64,000 nt of DNA from positions 1 through 64,000 of the forward strand of contig JAVBLN010000021.1 in the NCBI GenBank assembly GCA_031553495.1, written 5' to 3'. The position numbers were made by a program, and so were the translations under genes. Of this stretch, positions 35,629-43,603 are shown piece by piece. The notes beneath the pieces were generated by a model. It made no database searches. It was not told where the DNA came from and saw nothing but the letters and a program-made list of their open reading frames with translations. Positions within the stretch are counted from its first letter, which is position 1, and each line of letters starts with the position of its first letter. This DNA comes from Pinibacter sp031553495. Its GTDB lineage: Bacteria > Bacteroidota > Bacteroidia > Chitinophagales > Chitinophagaceae.

Positions 35629-36588
35629 ATGTCAAATAAAAACGGATTAAAACAATTGAATGCAAAACCCGGCGATAGTATCAAAATACACGCTCCGGGA
35701 ACCGTGGCGAATCTTGTTTGCGGCTTTGATATTTTGGGACTTGCATTGAATGCTCCATGCGATGAAATGGAATTGAAGATCATTGATAAACCGCAAGTGA
35801 TTATACATCACAAGGACGATTATAACTTACCACTGGAGCCTGAAAAAAATGTATGCGGAGTGGCTTTGCTGGCGATGATGGATAAGCTGCAACCTGAATT
35901 TGGTTTTGAGCTTACAGTTACCAAACACATCAAACCCGGAAGCGGTATAGGTTCCAGCGCTGCCAGTGCCGCGGGGCCGGTAGTGGCAGCTAATAAACTG
36001 CTGGGTTATTATTTTACTAATGATGAGTTGGTACAAATGGCTATGTTTGGTGAAAAGCTGGCTTCGGGTGTAAAACACGCTGATAATATTGCTCCCTGTA
36101 TATATGGCGGCATAACGTTAATTCGCGCTATTCATCCACTTGATATTATTTCCATACCGGCACCACCAATGTATGTGACTATTGTGCATCCGCAAATTGA
36201 AGTGAAAACTTCCGATGCCCGCCAAATCTTAAAGAAGCAGGTATTGCTGAAGGACGCTATTAAACAATGGGGAAATATCGCCGGGCTTGTAACAGGATTT
36301 ATGAAAAGTGATTACGACCTGATAGGACGATCGCTTGAAGATATAATTATAGAACCGGTGAGAAGTATTTTAATACCGGGATTTGATGAAGTTAAGAAGC
36401 AAAGTAAAGATGCGGGTGCGCTTGGTGGCGGCATATCGGGTTCGGGCCCGTCAATTTTTATGCTTAGTAAAGGCGAAAAAGAAGCCAGGGCAGTGGAAAC
36501 CGTAATGAAAAATGTGTATGAAAAAATAGGTATCGATTATTTCACGTATGTTACTACAATCAATAACGAAGGAGTCTTTGGGAATTAA
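35629..36588 (+). CDS. thrB: homoserine kinase
   Basis: GHMP-family kinase making O-phosphohomoserine from homoserine and ATP. A 319-residue protein: the N-terminal IKIHAPGTVANLVCGFDILG, the glycine-rich phosphate loop KPGSGIGSSAASAAGPVVAA near residue 105, and the C-terminal GGGISGSGPSIFML motif. The length is normal for Bacteroidetes ThrB. It is the second gene of the thr operon. The stop codon is part of a tandem 7-bp repeat that runs into the thrC leader. Confidence 0.96.
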   Translation: MSNKNGLKQLNAKPGDSIKIHAPGTVANLVCGFDILGLALNAPCDEMELKIIDKPQVIIHHKDDYNLPLEPEKNVCGVALLAMMDKLQPEFGFELTVTKHIKPGSGIGSSAASAAGPVVAANKLLGYYFTNDELVQMAMFGEKLASGVKHADNIAPCIYGGITLIRAIHPLDIISIPAPPMYVTIVHPQIEVKTSDARQILKKQVLLKDAIKQWGNIAGLVTGFMKSDYDLIGRSLEDIIIEPVRSILIPGFDEVKKQSKDAGALGGGISGSGPSIFMLSKGEKEARAVETVMKNVYEKIGIDYFTYVTTINNEGVFGN

Positions 36589-36620
36589 TAATTAATAATT
36601 AATAATTAATAATTAATAAT
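36583..36620. repeat. 7-bp tandem repeat at the thrB stop
   Basis: About five copies of ATTAATA begin within the last codons of thrB and provide its stop codon. Confidence 0.8.
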
Positions 36621-36644
36621 ACTTCCATGAAATGCTTGCACCCA

Positions 36645-36746
36645 TATTATTAATTATTCATTATTAATTACTAATTAAAAAGTATTATTAATTATTCATT
36701 ATTAATTACTAATTAAAAAGTATTATTAATTATTCATTATTAATTA
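36645..36746. repeat. 38-bp tandem repeat (2.7 copies) in the thrC leader
   Basis: Two exact 38-bp units (36645-36682 and 36683-36720, beginning TATTATTAATTATTCATTAT and ending ACTAATTAAAAAG) and a partial third (36721-36746) that ends 5 bp before the thrC start. The ribosome-binding region of thrC therefore lies in the third unit, and copy number could vary by slippage. Confidence 0.9.
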
Positions 36747-36751
36747 AAACA

Positions 36752-38041
36752 ATGAATTTTTTTTCTCTTAATAGAAAGTCACAAGCTGTAGATTTTAAAA
36801 CAGCTACCATACTGGGGCAGGCGCCTGATAAAGGATTGTATTTTCCAGAAAGAATTCCATTAGTTGATAAGCATGTGCTGGAAAATATAGAAAGCATAAG
36901 CAATGAAGAAATCGCTTATCGTGTAATTGTTCCTTATGTTGGAAATACGATTCCGGAGAACGAACTAAGAAGAATAGTGAAGGAAACAATAGACTTTCCT
37001 TTGCCGTTGGTTTCAATAAATGAAAGTATTTCTTCGCTTGAATTGTTTCATGGTCCTACACTGGCATTTAAAGATGTGGGCGCAAGATTTATGAGTCGTT
37101 GTTTAGGTTATTTTTCAAAAGAGCGATCAGAAAAAGTGACAGTGCTGGTGGCCACTTCCGGCGATACCGGTGGGGCGGTTGCTAATGGATTTTTTGATGT
37201 GCATGGCGTGGATGTGGTTATACTGTATCCTTCCGGAAAAGTAAGTGAAGTGCAGGAAAAGCAAATGACAACATTGGGAAAAAATATTCATGCACTTGAA
37301 ATCGCAGGCAATTTTGATGACTGCCAGGCTTTGGTAAAACAAGCATTTGCTGATGACGAGCTCACCAAAAAATTGTTTTTAACATCCGCGAATTCTATTA
37401 ATGTGGCAAGATGGTTGCCTCAGCAATTCTATTATTTCTTTGCATGGAAGCAATGGGCCGATAAAAAGAATCCTCCTGTAATAAGTGTGCCCAGTGGTAA
37501 TTTTGGGAATATATGTGCGGGCCTGCTGGCTCATAAATCGGGCTTGCCTGTTAAACATTTTATTGCAGCTTGTAATGTGAATGATGTGGTAACAAGATAT
37601 TTAGTGAATGGCAACTACGATCCTAAGCCTGCAAAAGCAACATTGTCGAACGCTATGGATGTGGGTAGTCCGAGTAATTTTGTTCGCATACTGGAATTGT
37701 TCCAACACAAGTTTGACGATTTGAAAAGTATGATCAGTAGCCACAGCATTACTGATGATGAAACAATTGTAACAATTAAAAGCGTGTATGAAAAATATAA
37801 GTACCTGCTTGATCCGCATGGTGCAGTTGGCTATAACGCGTTAGAACAATATTTGCTGCAACATGCAACGGATAAAGGTTTTATACTGGAGACCGCTCAC
37901 CCTGTGAAATTTGGCGACAGCGTTGAGAAAATTACCGGCGAAAAAATCAGTAAAAAAATTATTGTAAATGGAGAAAAGAAAGCAGTTAAACTAAAACCGG
38001 ATTATGATGAATTGGTAAGTTTTTTGCACGAAAAAAAGTAG
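36752..38041 (+). CDS. thrC: threonine synthase
   Basis: PLP enzyme converting O-phosphohomoserine to threonine. A 429-residue protein: PLP lysine K107 in GPTLAFKDVGARFM, the phosphate-binding VATSGDTGGAVANGF, and SVPSGNFGNICAG. Typical length for the bacterial type. It is the third gene of the thr operon, 163 bp after thrB; the spacer consists almost wholly of AT-rich tandem repeats, so its translation may be tuned by repeat number. The C-terminus (VKLKPDYDELVSFLHEK) is complete. Confidence 0.96.
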   Translation: MNFFSLNRKSQAVDFKTATILGQAPDKGLYFPERIPLVDKHVLENIESISNEEIAYRVIVPYVGNTIPENELRRIVKETIDFPLPLVSINESISSLELFHGPTLAFKDVGARFMSRCLGYFSKERSEKVTVLVATSGDTGGAVANGFFDVHGVDVVILYPSGKVSEVQEKQMTTLGKNIHALEIAGNFDDCQALVKQAFADDELTKKLFLTSANSINVARWLPQQFYYFFAWKQWADKKNPPVISVPSGNFGNICAGLLAHKSGLPVKHFIAACNVNDVVTRYLVNGNYDPKPAKATLSNAMDVGSPSNFVRILELFQHKFDDLKSMISSHSITDDETIVTIKSVYEKYKYLLDPHGAVGYNALEQYLLQHATDKGFILETAHPVKFGDSVEKITGEKISKKIIVNGEKKAVKLKPDYDELVSFLHEKK

Positions 38042-38195
38042 TTAATGTGAAAATGTGTGAAATGTGAAAATGTGGAAATGAATTTGAGAATGTGTTAATT
38101 TGAAAATTTGAAAATGGATAGTTCGAGTTTTTCTTATGTGTATGGAATACGGTGTATAATGCGAGAATGTAGAAATGTGGAATGTGAAAATGTTT
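38042..38195 (+). repeat. family B repeat (forward) after thrC
   Basis: GTGAAAATG / GGAAATGAATTTGAGAATG / AATTTGAAAATTTGAAAATG followed by GGAATACGGTGTATAATG. The whole 150 bp is similar to 45679-45825, after the rluA-type gene. With copy 18 of family A it accounts for the 340 bp gap before the aminotransferase. Confidence 0.75.
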
Positions 38196-38216
38196 GGAGT
38201 AATAATTCAATAATTT

Positions 38217-38297
38217 GCTCCATAGCATTACTACAGTACAAGTGAGTGACACAACAGAAGCTTAATAGTAGCAATACCGCCGGTTCGCCAAAAAAAC
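38217..38297 (-). repeat. family A repeat, copy 18 (reverse, T-type)
   Basis: Begins CTCCATAGCATTACTACAGT and ends TACCGCCGGTTCGCCAAAAAAA. Shares ACAGAAGCTTAATAG with copy 5. Confidence 0.87.
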
Positions 38298-38381
38298 TTT
38301 ACATATTTTTATACTGCAGAAATATAATGTGAAAATGTTTGAAGTAACCATTCAATGATTCGATAACTCAACTATAATCAA

Positions 38382-39614
38382 ATGCTTTTAGAAACGTTAA
38401 TAAAAGAAGAACAGACACAAACGATTCCAACAATCAGCCGTCGCGGTAGCAACATGCCGGCTTCGCCAATACGCAAATTGGTGCCTTATGCGGAAGCCGC
38501 GAAGAAAAGAGGTACGCATATTTATCATCTCAACATAGGTCAGCCTGATATTGAAACACCTGCCGTAATGATGGAGGCCATTCGCAATGCGCATTTCAAG
38601 GTAATGGAATATAGTCATAGTGCAGGTAATGAAAGTTATCGCAAAAAAATGGCCGCATACTACAAACGTGTGAATATTGATGTGGGCCACAACGAAATAA
38701 TTGTGACGACCGGCGCATCAGAAGCTATTTTTTTTGGAATCATGTGTTGCCTCGATGCGGGCGATGAAATTATAATGCCGGAGCCCTTTTATGCAAACTA
38801 TTATGGTTTTGCCATTGCGGCAAATGTGGTGGTAAAGCCTATTACATCACACATTGAAGATAATTTCGCATTGCCTTCCATGGAGGCGTTTGAAAAAGCT
38901 ATTACGCCGCGAACCAGGGCGATATTGATTTGTAATCCAAACAATCCTACAGGCTATTTATATAGCAGGGAAGAAATAGAAACGTTGAAGGAAATTTGTT
39001 TAAAACACAACTTGTTTCTTTTTTCGGATGAGGCTTACCGTGAGTTTTGTTATTCGGGCGAACATATAAGCGCCATGCATTTGAGCGGTATGGAACAACA
39101 TGTTATTTTGCTGGATAGTATCAGCAAAAGATACAGCGCATGCGGCGCAAGGTTGGGTGCGTTTATTACCCACAATCAACAGGTGCTGGATACTGCAATG
39201 AAATTCGCGCAGGCCAGGTTAAGTCCGCCTGGTTTTGGACAAATTGGTGCGGAAGCGTTAATGGATTTGCCGGAGAATTATTTTGATGCAACAAAAGAAG
39301 TGTATTTACGCAGGCGCGATACATTGGTATGCCGGCTTAATAAAATGCCGGGGGTTGTTTGTCCTAATCCCGGCGGCGCTTTTTATGCGATGGCTAAATT
39401 GCCTATAGATGATGCGGATAAATTTTGTCAGTGGTTGCTGGAATCATTTTCTTATAAAAACAAAACATTAATGCTTGCTCCGGGGGCGGGTTTTTACGAA
39501 ACCAAAGGTTTGGGGCTACAGGAAGTAAGATTGGCATACGTATTGAATATGTATGATATAAATGCTGCTATGGATTGCCTTGAAAAAGCATTGGAAGAGT
39601 ATGGAAAACAATAA
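38382..39614 (+). CDS. class I/II pyridoxal-phosphate aminotransferase
   Basis: A 410-residue fold-type I aminotransferase: substrate-side HLNIGQPDIETP, PLP-phosphate contact TTGASEAIFFG, ICNPNNPTGYLYS with the conserved Asn, FSDEAYREF with the PLP-ring Asp, and the Schiff-base lysine K249 in DSISKRYSACGARLG. It resembles aspartate/aromatic aminotransferases. The substrate cannot be fixed from the sequence. It follows thrC by 340 bp with repeats in between, so it is not clearly part of the thr operon, though aspartate-type chemistry would suit the neighbourhood. Confidence 0.88.
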   Translation: MLLETLIKEEQTQTIPTISRRGSNMPASPIRKLVPYAEAAKKRGTHIYHLNIGQPDIETPAVMMEAIRNAHFKVMEYSHSAGNESYRKKMAAYYKRVNIDVGHNEIIVTTGASEAIFFGIMCCLDAGDEIIMPEPFYANYYGFAIAANVVVKPITSHIEDNFALPSMEAFEKAITPRTRAILICNPNNPTGYLYSREEIETLKEICLKHNLFLFSDEAYREFCYSGEHISAMHLSGMEQHVILLDSISKRYSACGARLGAFITHNQQVLDTAMKFAQARLSPPGFGQIGAEALMDLPENYFDATKEVYLRRRDTLVCRLNKMPGVVCPNPGGAFYAMAKLPIDDADKFCQWLLESFSYKNKTLMLAPGAGFYETKGLGLQEVRLAYVLNMYDINAAMDCLEKALEEYGKQ

Positions 39615-39722
39615 CAATAAATTAATTGTTATTAAATACTTGGATTATAAAGTTTTATAGAAAGATTTAAATTAAAAATAATTTAAATAAGTGTATTAAG
39701 ATCGATAATTATTAAATTTTAG

Positions 39723-39730
39723 TATATTTG
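39723..39730 (+). promoter_or_regulatory. promoter box upstream of the small-RNA candidate
   Basis: TATATTTG matches TAnnTTTG. A transcript from here would start near 39736 and reach the terminator at 39834-39864. No reading frame of note lies between. Confidence 0.5.
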
Positions 39731-39736
39731 AAATGA

Positions 39737-39864
39737 CGACAAATAAATGAGTGTATTTCTTAATATATTCATAAAGTAAAAGACTAAAAATTTTTTTAAT
39801 AAGAGTTTTTCATATGGCAAGCAATCGTTGAGGGCCTTCTGTTTCTACAGAAGGCATTTTTTTT
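39737..39864 (+). ncRNA. small-RNA candidate ending in the MASNR terminator module
   Basis: About 125 nt between a promoter-like box and a terminator. Its 3' part has the 24-nt sequence TTTTTCATATGGCAAGCAAT-CGTT (39806-39829), found again exactly at 52123-52146 and followed in both places by a G-rich base pair run and a strong hairpin. Within it ATG GCA AGC AAT CGT and a stop (TGA here, TAG there) would encode the pentapeptide MASNR. With the aminotransferase gene ended at 39614 this explains the 309 bp gap. Confidence 0.45.
39834..39864 (+). terminator. rho-independent terminator of the small-RNA candidate
   Basis: Stem GCCTTCTG (39834-39841) / CAGAAGGC (39848-39855), then A and eight T. 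Confidence 0.85.
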
Positions 39865-39906
39865 AAATTATTTCGCAAATGATTTTTCCATTTAGTAAGC
39901 TTTCTC

Positions 39907-39914
39907 TATTTTTG
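39907..39914 (+). promoter_or_regulatory. promoter box of tRNA-Met
   Basis: TATTTTTG, the same octamer as upstream of tRNA-Cys, 10 bp before the tRNA. Confidence 0.65.
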
Positions 39915-39923
39915 CCGCCCATT

Positions 39924-39997
39924 GGCGAGATAGCTCAGATGGTTAGAGCGTCGGATTCATAACCCGGAGGTCACGGGTTCAACTCCCGTTCTCGCTA
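39924..39997 (+). tRNA. tRNA-Met (anticodon CAT)
   Basis: A 74-nt cloverleaf: acceptor GGCGAGA/TCTCGCT with A discriminator, D arm GCTC..GAGC, anticodon loop TTCATAA (CAT) and T arm ACGGG-TTCAACT-CCCGT. The CCA end is not encoded. The anticodon stem has an A-C closing mismatch. Lack of the initiator-type C1-A72 pair and three G-C pairs of fMet tRNA indicates elongator Met, although a tRNA-Ile with modified CAT cannot be ruled out by sequence alone. Confidence 0.92.
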
Positions 39998-40002
39998 CAC
40001 GC

Positions 40003-40039
40003 AAAGGGTTAAATAATTAATTATTTAACCCTTTTTTAT
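40003..40039 (+). terminator. terminator of tRNA-Met
   Basis: A perfect 32-bp palindrome whose half is AAAGGGTTAAATAATT (40003-40018), ending in a T-run. The rest of the gap up to 40416 holds family A copy 19 and nothing else recognised. Confidence 0.85.
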
Positions 40040-40070
40040 TTTGAGCTCGTCAAATTTTCAAATAGTTTTC

Positions 40071-40148
40071 TTTTTTGTTCCGGGCATTTGTAATGCTATT
40101 CAGCATCGTTGCGTCGCAGTCCGTTCATCAGTAGAATTGCTATTGGGC
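40071..40148 (+). repeat. family A repeat, copy 19 (forward, C-type)
   Basis: Starts TTTTTTGTTCCGGGCATTTG; core CATCGTTGCGTCGCAGTCCG; ends TTGCTATTGGGC. Confidence 0.8.
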
Positions 40149-40416
40149 GATGGGTGAGTAGTTGAAAGTTGAAAATACTTGACATTGTAAGATGTATAAG
40201 TAAATAAAGGCTTCAAAAAAGTAAGAATACTTTTTATGAATGAAGTTTCGAAACAAGTCGAACGATTATTCAGAATAAATTTTCTCTTAAAAGTTTTTAT
40301 TTTTTGATGGCGGCTATGTATTAATCTTACGTATCCCAAGTTGGAAATAACTTGAAAAGCACCTACTCATACCTCACTTTCAACTTTCAGTTTTCAACTT
40401 TCCACTAATATAATCG

Positions 40417-41058
40417 TCAGTTTTTGTTCCTGAAATCGCCGCGTTTCCAGGCCTTAATAAATTCCGACCAGGCCATCGGGTTGAAAATGTTCATTGGAGG
40501 CGCCTGTCCTGTATAATATCTTTTAGAAGCGTCTTGTTTTAAATTAAGTCCTGCGTTTTCTCCGCCGTCACGCGGTAAAATTCTTGACAGCGCTTCCCGC
40601 TTTTGTTCATTTGTATTTTGCCGTGCAATTTCCAGTGCATCGGCTTTCATATCAGCATTCACAAAGTCACGTTCAAACTGCTCTCTTGTTGGTCTCGGTC
40701 TTATGATGGTAGCGGGCAGATACATGGTATCCGTAACCATCAGTTGAATTACGCTATGCTGGTTGCCTTCCAGTTCGCGTGGAATGGTAATCAGTTTTGG
40801 TTTGTAACCAATACTGGTAAATTCAATTTTGTCGCCTTTAAGTACTACTATGGAGAATACACCCTGTTCACTACTCATGGTTCCCTGCACCCGTCCCTTT
40901 ACCATCACACTCACATTGGGTATGGGTTTCAGGCTGTCGGCAGTCATTATAATTCCATAAAGCTGCACTACAGAATCTTTTATTTGTTCAAATTGCGCAG
41001 CAGCTTGTTGGCGCATTGCAATTATCGCGATAAACAGAAGTAATAAAATTTTCTTCAT
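40417..41058 (-). CDS. secreted carboxypeptidase-regulatory-like (CarboxypepD_reg-like) domain protein
   Basis: From ATG 41056-41058 a 213-residue exported protein: signal KKILLLLFIAIIAMRQQAAAQ, then a beta-sandwich of the CarboxypepD_reg-like type (LYGIIMTADSLKPIPNVSVM, GVFSIVVLKGDKIEFTSIGY), the domain otherwise found at the N-terminus of TonB-dependent receptors. The C-terminal half (EQFERDFVNADMKAD.. MNIFNPMAWSEFIKAWKRG) is helical and family-specific. Stand-alone proteins of this type are common in Bacteroidetes envelopes; the role is unknown. An in-frame ATG 39 bp upstream is less likely because it would break the signal peptide. Divergent from mrp. Confidence 0.78.
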   Translation of the reverse strand: MKKILLLLFIAIIAMRQQAAAQFEQIKDSVVQLYGIIMTADSLKPIPNVSVMVKGRVQGTMSSEQGVFSIVVLKGDKIEFTSIGYKPKLITIPRELEGNQHSVIQLMVTDTMYLPATIIRPRPTREQFERDFVNADMKADALEIARQNTNEQKREALSRILPRDGGENAGLNLKQDASKRYYTGQAPPMNIFNPMAWSEFIKAWKRGDFRNKN

Positions 41059-41118
41059 TGCCTCAAATATAGGGAGTTCAATTATTATAACCAGCAATTA
41101 TTTACGCTTAGTATTGGT

Positions 41119-41126
41119 TAATTTTG
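41119..41126 (+). promoter_or_regulatory. promoter box of mrp
   Basis: TAATTTTG, 34 bp before the mrp start. Confidence 0.55.
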
Positions 41127-41159
41127 CATCAATTATTCTTTTTTTAACAAAAATGATTT

Positions 41160-42263
41160 ATGACGCAGGACCTCATTCTAAGTGCATTAAGCAACGTTCA
41201 GGAACCGGATTTGGGAAAGGACATAGTAACCCTAAATATGGTAAAAGATATTGATATTGTTGGAAATAACGTTTCTTTTACCATTGTACTCACTACACCG
41301 GCTTGCCCTCTTAAAGATATGATTCGCAACGCGTGTATAAATGCTATACTTACATATGTAACCAAAGAAGCTAAAGTGGTGGTGAATTTTGTATCGGATA
41401 CAAGCACTAACAGGAAAGATGCGCAAGCTGTTTTACCAAAGGTTAAAAATATTATAGCCGTTGTAAGCGGCAAAGGCGGCGTGGGAAAAAGCACGGTTTC
41501 AGCCAATCTTGCTTTGGCGCTGGCTCATAATGGTGCTAAAGTTGGCCTGATGGATGCTGATATATATGGTCCCAGCGTGCCTATAATGTTTGGCGTACGT
41601 GGCGAACGCCCAATGATGATGCAATTGGAAGGCCATGAAAAAGGTGTAATAGTTCCACTTGAAAAATATGGAATAAAAATAATGAGCATCGGTCTTTTAG
41701 TTGATGAAAAAAACGCAGTGGTATGGCGCGGGCCCATGGCAAGTAGTGCTATTCGCCAGTTTGTGACCGATGTGTATTGGGATGAGTTAGATTATCTTGT
41801 TATTGATATGCCTCCGGGAACCGGTGATATTCACCTAACGTTAATGCAAACCGTACCTGTGACTGGTGTTATAGTTGTTACCACTCCGCAGGATGTGGCC
41901 CTGGCTGATGCTAAAAAAGGAATTGCCATGTTCGGCCAGGCGCAAATTAATGTGCCTATAATAGGCCTGGTGGAAAATATGAGCTATTTTACTCCTGCAG
42001 AGCTGCCCGATAATAAGTATTATATTTTTGGTAAAGAAGGCGGTAAAAAACTGGCGGAAGAATACGATATTCCGTTGCTGGGACAAATTCCTCTTGTGCA
42101 AAGTATAAGAGAAGGCGGCGATAACGGACGGCCGATTATGGTGAGTGCAGATGAGATCACTAAAAAAGCTTTTGAAGAATTTGCCGCAGCCGCCGCCCGA
42201 AGCATCGCCATGCGCAATGCCAATATGGAAGCCACTAAGGTGATAGAAATGGTGGAAAGCTGA
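41160..42263 (+). CDS. Mrp/ApbC-type P-loop iron-sulfur carrier protein
   Basis: A 367-residue protein: an N-terminal MIP18-like domain (about 1-85), then a P-loop ATPase with the deviant Walker A SGKGGVGKSTVSANLALAL (residues 103-121), DADIYGPSVPIMFG and DYLVIDMPPGTGDIHLT. Mrp proteins load [4Fe-4S] clusters onto target enzymes. The CxxC that usually ligates the transferred cluster is absent: the segment reads ENMSYFTPAELPDNKYYIFG. So either cluster binding uses other ligands or this is a Bacteroidetes variant. No iron-sulfur assembly genes are adjacent. Start ATG 41160 suits the family. Confidence 0.88.
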   Translation: MTQDLILSALSNVQEPDLGKDIVTLNMVKDIDIVGNNVSFTIVLTTPACPLKDMIRNACINAILTYVTKEAKVVVNFVSDTSTNRKDAQAVLPKVKNIIAVVSGKGGVGKSTVSANLALALAHNGAKVGLMDADIYGPSVPIMFGVRGERPMMMQLEGHEKGVIVPLEKYGIKIMSIGLLVDEKNAVVWRGPMASSAIRQFVTDVYWDELDYLVIDMPPGTGDIHLTLMQTVPVTGVIVVTTPQDVALADAKKGIAMFGQAQINVPIIGLVENMSYFTPAELPDNKYYIFGKEGGKKLAEEYDIPLLGQIPLVQSIREGGDNGRPIMVSADEITKKAFEEFAAAAARSIAMRNANMEATKVIEMVES

Positions 42264-42328
42264 TTGTAATTAAGAATTAATAATGAATAATTAATAATAG
42301 TTGAGAGTAAGGGGTGAAGGAAACGTAT

Positions 42329-42406
42329 GTTTTTTTGGGACCGGCGGTGGTGCTACTATTAAGCATCGTTGTGTCACTCACTTGTACTGCAGGAATGCTA
42401 TGGAGC
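42329..42406 (+). repeat. family A repeat, copy 20 (forward, T-type)
   Basis: Starts GTTTTTTTGGGACCGGCGG. Forms an inverted pair with copy 21 about 200 bp further on. Confidence 0.87.
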
Positions 42407-42608
42407 AAGTGGCAGTTGACAGTAGGCAGTAGAGAAATCAGAAATCAGAGATCTGAATGTTTTGCGAGTTTTACCATCTTTGCGGCTTCTATGTTTGCGC
42501 GAAATAAAAATCTAACAAGATCAGTGCAAATCAGTCTGATCAGTGTCGTCCGTGTGCCAATTACTTTTGCGATCTTTACGCTTCGTTGCGCCTTTGCGTG
42601 AAACACAC

Positions 42609-42690
42609 CGCTCAATAGATATTCTACCGATGAAGTGATTGCGACGCAACGATGATGCCATGAAATACCGCAGCCGGTACCATAAAAAAT
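42609..42690 (-). repeat. family A repeat, copy 21 (reverse, C-type)
   Basis: CTACCGATGAAGTGATTGCG-type arm shared with copies 9 and 24; ends CGCAGCCGGTACCATAAAAAA. A pair of unlike core types with copy 20, with the spacer related to that of copies 15 and 16. The gap 42264-42735 is explained by this pair. Confidence 0.85.
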
Positions 42691-42735
42691 AACAGTTTCC
42701 TTAATTTCATACTTCTGACAACTAAACAAGCATAC

Positions 42736-43521
42736 ATGAATATTTCATTAAGCGGAAAAACGGCTGTTGTTTGCGGTAGTACACAGGGTATAGGCCTGGC
42801 CTGCGCTGAAGAGCTGGCTTTGCTGGGGGCTTCATGCATTTTAATTGCAAGAAATGAAACGCTGCTTAAGGAAGCTGTTCATAAATTGAACGCAGATGAA
42901 CAGCAGGCGCATACGTATTATGTAGCCGATTTTTCTAAAAGCGAAGAAGTTCGCAAGGCCATCAATGAGATAACGTTGAAGCATACTGTTCATATTTTGG
43001 TTAATAATACCGGCGGGCCAGCTCCCGGCCCGATAGTAGAAGCAGATGAAAACGCTTTTATTAAAGCGTTTAATCAGCATTTGGGTTGTAATCAAATTTT
43101 GGCAAAGGCCGTTATACCCGGCATGATCAAAGCTGCGTATGGACGAATTATTAATATCATTTCCACTTCCGTAAAAATACCTTTACCCAACCTGGGAGTT
43201 TCCAACACAATTAGGGCGGCTGTTGCTTCGTGGGCTAAAACATTATCGAACGAAGTGGCGCAATACAACATTACCGTCAACAATGTGTTGCCTGGTTATA
43301 CCAACACTCAAAGGTTGAACAGCCTTATAAGCGGAATAGCGCAAAGCAAAGGTTCCGATGCTCAATTAGTGGCTAAGGAAATGGAAGCTGCGGTGCCTGC
43401 CAGGCGTTTTGGGGAAGCTTTCGAAATAGCTGCCATGGCCGCGTTCCTGGCTTCGCCGGCTGCCGCGTATGTAAATGGCGTGAGTATTCCTGTGGATGGT
43501 GGAAGAACCGGATCGATTTGA
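42736..43521 (+). CDS. short-chain dehydrogenase/reductase with altered active site
   Basis: A 261-residue SDR fold: dinucleotide-binding GSTQGIGLA (residues 14-22), NNTGGPAPG in place of NNAG, catalytic Ser S143, but the canonical Tyr-x-x-x-Lys is replaced: the Tyr position (S143+13) is Ser156 and the Lys position is Arg160 (LGVSNTIRAAV). The C-terminal ASPAAAYVNGVSIPVDGG is intact. So it probably binds NAD(P) but may not catalyse ordinary ketone reduction. Such FabG-like variants with LGVSNTIRAAV form a group of their own. The substrate is unknown. pyrF starts 82 bp later. Confidence 0.85.
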   Translation: MNISLSGKTAVVCGSTQGIGLACAEELALLGASCILIARNETLLKEAVHKLNADEQQAHTYYVADFSKSEEVRKAINEITLKHTVHILVNNTGGPAPGPIVEADENAFIKAFNQHLGCNQILAKAVIPGMIKAAYGRIINIISTSVKIPLPNLGVSNTIRAAVASWAKTLSNEVAQYNITVNNVLPGYTNTQRLNSLISGIAQSKGSDAQLVAKEMEAAVPARRFGEAFEIAAMAAFLASPAAAYVNGVSIPVDGGRTGSI

Positions 43522-43591
43522 TTCAAAAAGCAAAATTCAAAAGTGTCGTGCACTTCGATACGCTAAACTTTTCTGTTTTAACTTTCTCTTT

Positions 43592-43599
43592 TACCTTCG
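43592..43599 (+). promoter_or_regulatory. promoter box directly before pyrF
   Basis: TACCTTCG differs by one base from TAnnTTTG and ends only 4 bp before the ATG, so transcription would start at about the first codon: a leaderless or almost leaderless mRNA. Confidence 0.5.
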
Positions 43600-43603
43600 C
43601 CGC

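Noticed and set aside
36645..36746. 38-bp repeat before thrC as CRISPR
   Set aside because: Units are head-to-tail without spacers and AT-only in character; it is a tandem repeat.
40100..40339. 79-codon minus-strand frame after tRNA-Met
   Set aside because: Runs through family A copy 19 and simple sequence; no ribosome site or similarity recognised.
43496..43603. Longer N-terminus of PyrF
   Set aside because: Would overlap the end of the SDR gene and lacks family similarity; the promoter box lies within it.
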